A model generated the notes under the pieces. That model saw only the letters and a program-made list of their open reading frames with translations, was not told the origin of the DNA and made no database searches. Positions 7,029 through 10,334 of a DNA stretch of 10,334 nt are shown piece by piece. Positions within the stretch are counted from its first letter, which is position 1. Each line of letters opens with the position of its first letter. The DNA comes from Oscillospiraceae bacterium (GTDB taxonomy: Bacteria > Bacillota > Clostridia > Oscillospirales > Ruminococcaceae), in the NCBI GenBank assembly GCA_017544185.1, contig JAFYEQ010000013.1, forward strand, positions 1 to 10,334, written 5' to 3'. Position numbers and translations under genes: made by a program.

Positions 7029-7985
7029 ATGCTGCTTGCAATGCCTATCATAATAGGTCTCATACTGGATGTGATGTTCGGTGATCCCGCAGGGATCCCC
7101 ACACCCCTGCACCTGCTGGAGCTCCTTGCGTCGAAGCTGCGCGATAAGTACACAGGCGAAGAAGGAAAAGAGCCCGACAAGGGCAAGGGACAGCTGTGTA
7201 CCTTCCTTGTGATGGGTGCGGCGCTGGCAGGGGCAGCTGCTGTGACGGCTGTCATATATCTGCTGTTCCCGCCCATAGGAGCAGTGCTGGAGGGCGTGCT
7301 CTTCTGGTGGTGCCTGTCGGCAAGACACAGCTTCGATGAGACCATGAAGGTCCATAACAGACTGAAGGACGGCTTCATCACCGATGCGGGCGTACAGATA
7401 TCCATGGTGTCCGAGCGCGATACCGTCGGTCTGGATGAGGACGGTATAGTACGTGCGGCTGTGGAGAGCGTGGCGGAGGATACCGCTGCGGAGAGCGTAG
7501 CGCCGCTGTTCTGGGCGATGCTGGGCGGAGTGCCGCTGGCGCTGATGTACCGCGGTGCTCAGGCAGCCAAGGATGTGCTCGGCAAGGCTGAGACAGGTGA
7601 GGCGTTCCGCGCACCGTCCAAGACAGCCTACCGTATCATGCTGGCGATACCCACTATGCTCGCAGCATGGCTCGCAGCCCTTACCGCTGGTATCGTCAAG
7701 CTCGACAGCAAGGCAGCGAGAGCGATCCTCTCCCGCGACGGCAAGAAGTATCCGCCAAATTCCTCTATACATGCTGCCTTCGCAGGAGCGCTGGGCGTAC
7801 AGCTGGGCGGGGATATGTCGGTCGGCGGCGAGGAGATACACCGCGAGACCGTAGGCGACGAAAAGACAGAGATACACTTTGAGGACATCAAGGAGTCGGA
7901 TAAGCTCATGTATGCGGCGACGGGCGCTATGTTCCTCGTCTCCGTGATAGTAAGAGCGATAATAGGTCACTTCGTCCACTTCTGA
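7029..7985 (+). CDS. cbiB: CbiB/CobD-like membrane protein (adenosylcobinamide-phosphate synthase family), divergent
   Basis: The family makes adenosylcobinamide phosphate by attaching an aminopropanol unit to adenosylcobyric acid, at the membrane. Family marks here: LDVMFGDP near the N terminus (13-20), RDTVGLDEDGIVRAAVESVAE (130-150), APLFWAMLGG (158-167) and PPNSSIHAAFAGALGVQLGG (242-261). Hydrophobic segments lie near 3-17, 58-95, 158-174, 203-222 and 295-314. Length 318 aa is normal. Several residues I expect to be conserved are not: the AEN-VDG stretch reads AEDTAAES, the NTLDSM-GY stretch reads AAKDVLGK, and the DD-x2-N-x2-PARL segment is replaced around 195-215. A hydrophilic insert sits at 42-56. 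No other cobalamin gene is nearby. ATG at 7029 has GGGAGG (7018-7023) at 5-nt spacing. The family call is firm; whether it is a working CbiB is uncertain. Confidence 0.82.
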   Translation: MLLAMPIIIGLILDVMFGDPAGIPTPLHLLELLASKLRDKYTGEEGKEPDKGKGQLCTFLVMGAALAGAAAVTAVIYLLFPPIGAVLEGVLFWWCLSARHSFDETMKVHNRLKDGFITDAGVQISMVSERDTVGLDEDGIVRAAVESVAEDTAAESVAPLFWAMLGGVPLALMYRGAQAAKDVLGKAETGEAFRAPSKTAYRIMLAIPTMLAAWLAALTAGIVKLDSKAARAILSRDGKKYPPNSSIHAAFAGALGVQLGGDMSVGGEEIHRETVGDEKTEIHFEDIKESDKLMYAATGAMFLVSVIVRAIIGHFVHF

Positions 7986-8033
7986 CGTATGAGCATCCAG
8001 CCGTTGGTCCGCAGACAGATATGAGGTGATACG

Positions 8034-9971
8034 ATGATATATAAACAGCCTAAGCGTATAGGATATATCATGGCATACCCCGAGGCTATGTATCAGCAGC
8101 TGGCGCTGGATGCAGTGTGTTCGGTGTGCGCACAGTACGGCTACGACCTGATAGTATGGACGATGCTGGTGCAGTCGTGCCACTACTTCAAGGACTATCT
8201 GGAGGGCGAGCTGAACATATACGAGCTGATCAACTTCGATAAGGTGGACGCGGTGCTGGTGAATGCCATATCCCTCACCGCGGAGGAAGACAGCTTCCTC
8301 AACGACCGCATACTGGACAAGCTGAAGAGGGAATGTGACAAGCCCGTGGCTGTGCTGGACATCCCTCTGGGAGACTATCCCGTGTTCGCGCCCGACGAGA
8401 CATCGGCCTTCGAGCGCATAACTGCCCATGTGTTGGATATGCACAGGCCCCAGCGTCTGCTGTTCCTCGGCGGTCCCAAGGGGAACACCGTGTCCGAACG
8501 CCGTCTGCGCGGGGTCAGGAACGAGTATGCCCTGCGAGGGATGCGCTTCGATGACTCGAACGTCATAAACGGCGACTTCTGGTATACCTCGGGCATGGCG
8601 CTGGCAGAGAAGATCATGAGCGGCGAGATAGAGCGTCCGGATGCGGTGATATGCGCCTCCGACCATATGGCGATAGGACTTACCGCTACCCTCGGCAAGC
8701 GCGGGTATGCTCCCGGGGACATATGCGTCACAGGCTTTGACGGGGCGGTGGAGACCGTTATGGCAAAGCCTACGGTGACATCGTATATACCCGACCTTAC
8801 CGTATCGGTACACAGGGCTATAAACAGCCTCAGAGAGCGTATGGATCCGGATCTCCCCGTGATACCGCCGCGGCAGTCGAAGGAGAACGGGCTGCGTATC
8901 GGCGCCAGCTGCGGATGTCCCGAAGATACGGGGTATATCAAGGAAAGGCTGATGGGTTCTCTGTGGAACTCCACGCATAACTACGTCATCGAAGGCCATC
9001 TCGACGAGGTGGATCTTTGCAAGCTCCTTGACAGCTACACCTTCGAATCCTTCACAGCTGCCGCCGATGTAGAGACAGGACTCAAGATGATATGCGCCGC
9101 TGACTGGCTGCTGCGTCCCTATGAGAACTTCTGGCTCTGTCTCGACCCGAACTGGCTGGACACGGAGAGCGGGCGCATCAAGGGCTATCCCGACAGGATG
9201 GACAACGTGATGCATACCATCCCCACGGAGGAGTTCATCCTCGACGACAAGCAGCACTGCTCGGTGAAGGGCGACCATATGTTCGACACCAAGGAGCTGA
9301 TCCCTGCGCTGAGCGAGTCCCACGAGCCGTCGGTGTTCTACTTCGTGCCCATACATTTCAGCCGCGTGACGCTGGGGTATGCGGTGCTCCAGAACCCCAT
9401 ATCCCAGAAGAAAAAGATCGGCTACGTGTTCCACAACTGGATACGCAACGTAGACAACGCTCTGGAGATGATACGCTCCAAGGAGCGTCTGGCTCAGCTG
9501 GCAAGGCATGACGGCATGACCGGTCTCCTCGACCGTCGGGGCATGGAGAAGGGGATAGAGGATCTTCGCTCCCGTGCGGCGGAGGGCGACGAGTGGATAG
9601 CCCTTGTCATAGACATGGACGGGCTCAAGTATATCAACGACAACTACGGCCATACCGAGGGCGACCGTGCGATAATGACGGCAGCCGATGCGGTGCGGAG
9701 CATCGCGGGCGAAAACGATATAGCCATCCGCGCGGGCGGCGACGAGTTCTATATACAGGGCGTCGGCACCTTCGATGAGGACCGGGAGAGGCAGCGCATG
9801 GAGCGGCTGAGATCGATGCTGTCGGATATGAGCGCAGCTGCCGGCAGGGAGTATACCATCTCCGTCAGCATAGGCTGTGCCCATGCACCTGTGACCGCAG
9901 ATCCCGACACCGTGATCTCGGAGGCGGACAAGCGTATGTACGCTGATAAGATGACGAAGAAGCATAGGTGA
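8034..9971 (+). CDS. Soluble sensor diguanylate cyclase: LacI-type periplasmic-binding-like domain fused to GGDEF
   Basis: Predicted to make cyclic di-GMP from two GTP in response to a ligand; 645 aa. Residues about 8-275 look like a LacI/GalR-type sugar-binding domain (IGYIMAYPEAMYQQLALDA, ICASDHMAIGL around Asp210, TGFDG 233-237) but without the helix-turn-helix of a repressor and without signal peptide or membrane helix, so the sensor should be cytosolic. A middle region (about 285-470), beginning near SCGCP (292-296), may be GAF-like. A helix around 470-490 links to the GGDEF domain: HDGMTGLLDRRG (492-503), DMDGLKYIND (527-536), RAGGDEF with GGDEF at 568-572. The active-site motif is intact. 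The inhibitory RxxD site reads GEND (559-562), lacking its Arg. ATG at 8034 follows GAGGTGAT (8022-8029). No HD-GYP or EAL partner is in the window. Substrate of the sensor is unknown. Confidence 0.93.
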   Translation: MIYKQPKRIGYIMAYPEAMYQQLALDAVCSVCAQYGYDLIVWTMLVQSCHYFKDYLEGELNIYELINFDKVDAVLVNAISLTAEEDSFLNDRILDKLKRECDKPVAVLDIPLGDYPVFAPDETSAFERITAHVLDMHRPQRLLFLGGPKGNTVSERRLRGVRNEYALRGMRFDDSNVINGDFWYTSGMALAEKIMSGEIERPDAVICASDHMAIGLTATLGKRGYAPGDICVTGFDGAVETVMAKPTVTSYIPDLTVSVHRAINSLRERMDPDLPVIPPRQSKENGLRIGASCGCPEDTGYIKERLMGSLWNSTHNYVIEGHLDEVDLCKLLDSYTFESFTAAADVETGLKMICAADWLLRPYENFWLCLDPNWLDTESGRIKGYPDRMDNVMHTIPTEEFILDDKQHCSVKGDHMFDTKELIPALSESHEPSVFYFVPIHFSRVTLGYAVLQNPISQKKKIGYVFHNWIRNVDNALEMIRSKERLAQLARHDGMTGLLDRRGMEKGIEDLRSRAAEGDEWIALVIDMDGLKYINDNYGHTEGDRAIMTAADAVRSIAGENDIAIRAGGDEFYIQGVGTFDEDRERQRMERLRSMLSDMSAAAGREYTISVSIGCAHAPVTADPDTVISEADKRMYADKMTKKHR

Positions 9972-9976
9972 GGGAT

Positions 9977-10334
9977 ATGGATATAAAGAGATATCCGTCC
10001 GATGAGGACGTGGATAAGGCCATAGAGGACGATGAGCCGTTTTTGGCGGTGATATCCTTTGACGGGAGCAGTGCGATAGTGGCTCCTGCCGTGCAGTGCG
10101 GTGAGCATCATATACTGCTGATGCAAAACGGTCACAAGTCTACGGATATCGACTGCTTTTTCAGGATAGCCTTCGACCGCGAGGGCGCCGACTGGACGTT
10201 CGTATGTCCCCCGGACTACAAGGGCCTTGACAGCGACGAAGCGCGGCGGATCGGCGCGTTCTACAAGGACGGTTTCTATGCTATATCCTGCTTCTTGCAG
10301 GAGATGGACTATATCGTGGGTATAAAGATCCCCC
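9977..10334 (+). CDS. Hypothetical protein, N-terminal 119 codons, cut by window end
   Basis: An open frame that begins five bases after the GGDEF gene stop and runs off the window. The ATG at 9977 is preceded by AGGTGA (9966-9971), which overlaps the upstream stop codon, so translation is probably coupled. The protein starts MDIKRYPSDEDVDKAIEDDE, is acidic early on, has alternating hydrophobic stretches (FLAVISF, SAIVAPAV, HHILLMQ) suggestive of beta strands, and has a DWTFVCPPDYKGLDSDEA segment at 72-89. No signal peptide or membrane helix is seen. I do not recognise the family. Its position suggests a possible link to the cyclase upstream, but nothing in the sequence demonstrates it. Confidence 0.75.
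   Translation, partial: MDIKRYPSDEDVDKAIEDDEPFLAVISFDGSSAIVAPAVQCGEHHILLMQNGHKSTDIDCFFRIAFDREGADWTFVCPPDYKGLDSDEARRIGAFYKDGFYAISCFLQEMDYIVGIKIP

Noticed and set aside
8034..8120. LacI-family transcription regulator
   Set aside because: The binding-protein-like domain starts within the first ten residues, with no room for a helix-turn-helix, and the protein ends in a GGDEF domain.
6462..9965. A 1167-codon open frame on the minus strand across ldh, the cbiB-like gene and the GGDEF gene
   Set aside because: Its codons align exactly with those of the three sense genes, which share one phase. It stays open because those genes avoid TTA, CTA and TCA codons. Its translation is rich in Leu, His, Tyr and Arg with no recognisable domain, whereas the sense genes carry intact motifs.

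Overview
The window looks like chromosomal core DNA of a Clostridia-class Firmicute. The best fit is the Ruminococcus group (Oscillospiraceae), but that is an inference from protein style and codon use, not a database match. The supporting signs are a clostridial-style HisRS with three CxxC pairs, strong GGAGG-type ribosome binding sites, free use of Ile ATA inside otherwise G/C-ended coding sequence, and a lipoprotein of a type common in gut clostridia. I see no tRNA, rRNA, insertion sequence, CRISPR array or phage gene.

Layout. The left edge carries the first 196 codons of metK on the minus strand. A 265-bp spacer (590-854) holds two divergent promoters, each with a perfect TTGACA / 17 bp / TATAAT match: one for metK and one for the rightward genes. 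From 855 to the right edge every gene is on the plus strand: hisS, an unrecognised 202-aa gene, a lipoprotein gene joined to it by an ATGA overlap, aspS, ldh (L-lactate dehydrogenase), a divergent cbiB/cobD-like membrane protein gene, a periplasmic-binding-protein-like/GGDEF fusion (probable diguanylate cyclase), and an unrecognised gene cut by the window end. Spacers are short and none contains a convincing intrinsic terminator, so the plus-strand genes may form one long transcription unit. A second promoter candidate lies in an AT-rich patch just before aspS.

How the genes relate. metK, hisS and aspS are housekeeping genes (S-adenosylmethionine supply and tRNA charging). hisS and aspS are often adjacent in Firmicutes; here two accessory genes separate them. 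ldh recycles NADH in fermentation. The cbiB-like, GGDEF and end genes have no obvious link to translation. No complete new system is visible. The points most worth a second look are the cbiB-like protein that lacks several family-conserved residues, the soluble ligand-sensor diguanylate cyclase without an inhibitory-site Arg, and the unknown gene/lipoprotein pair between the two synthetase genes.
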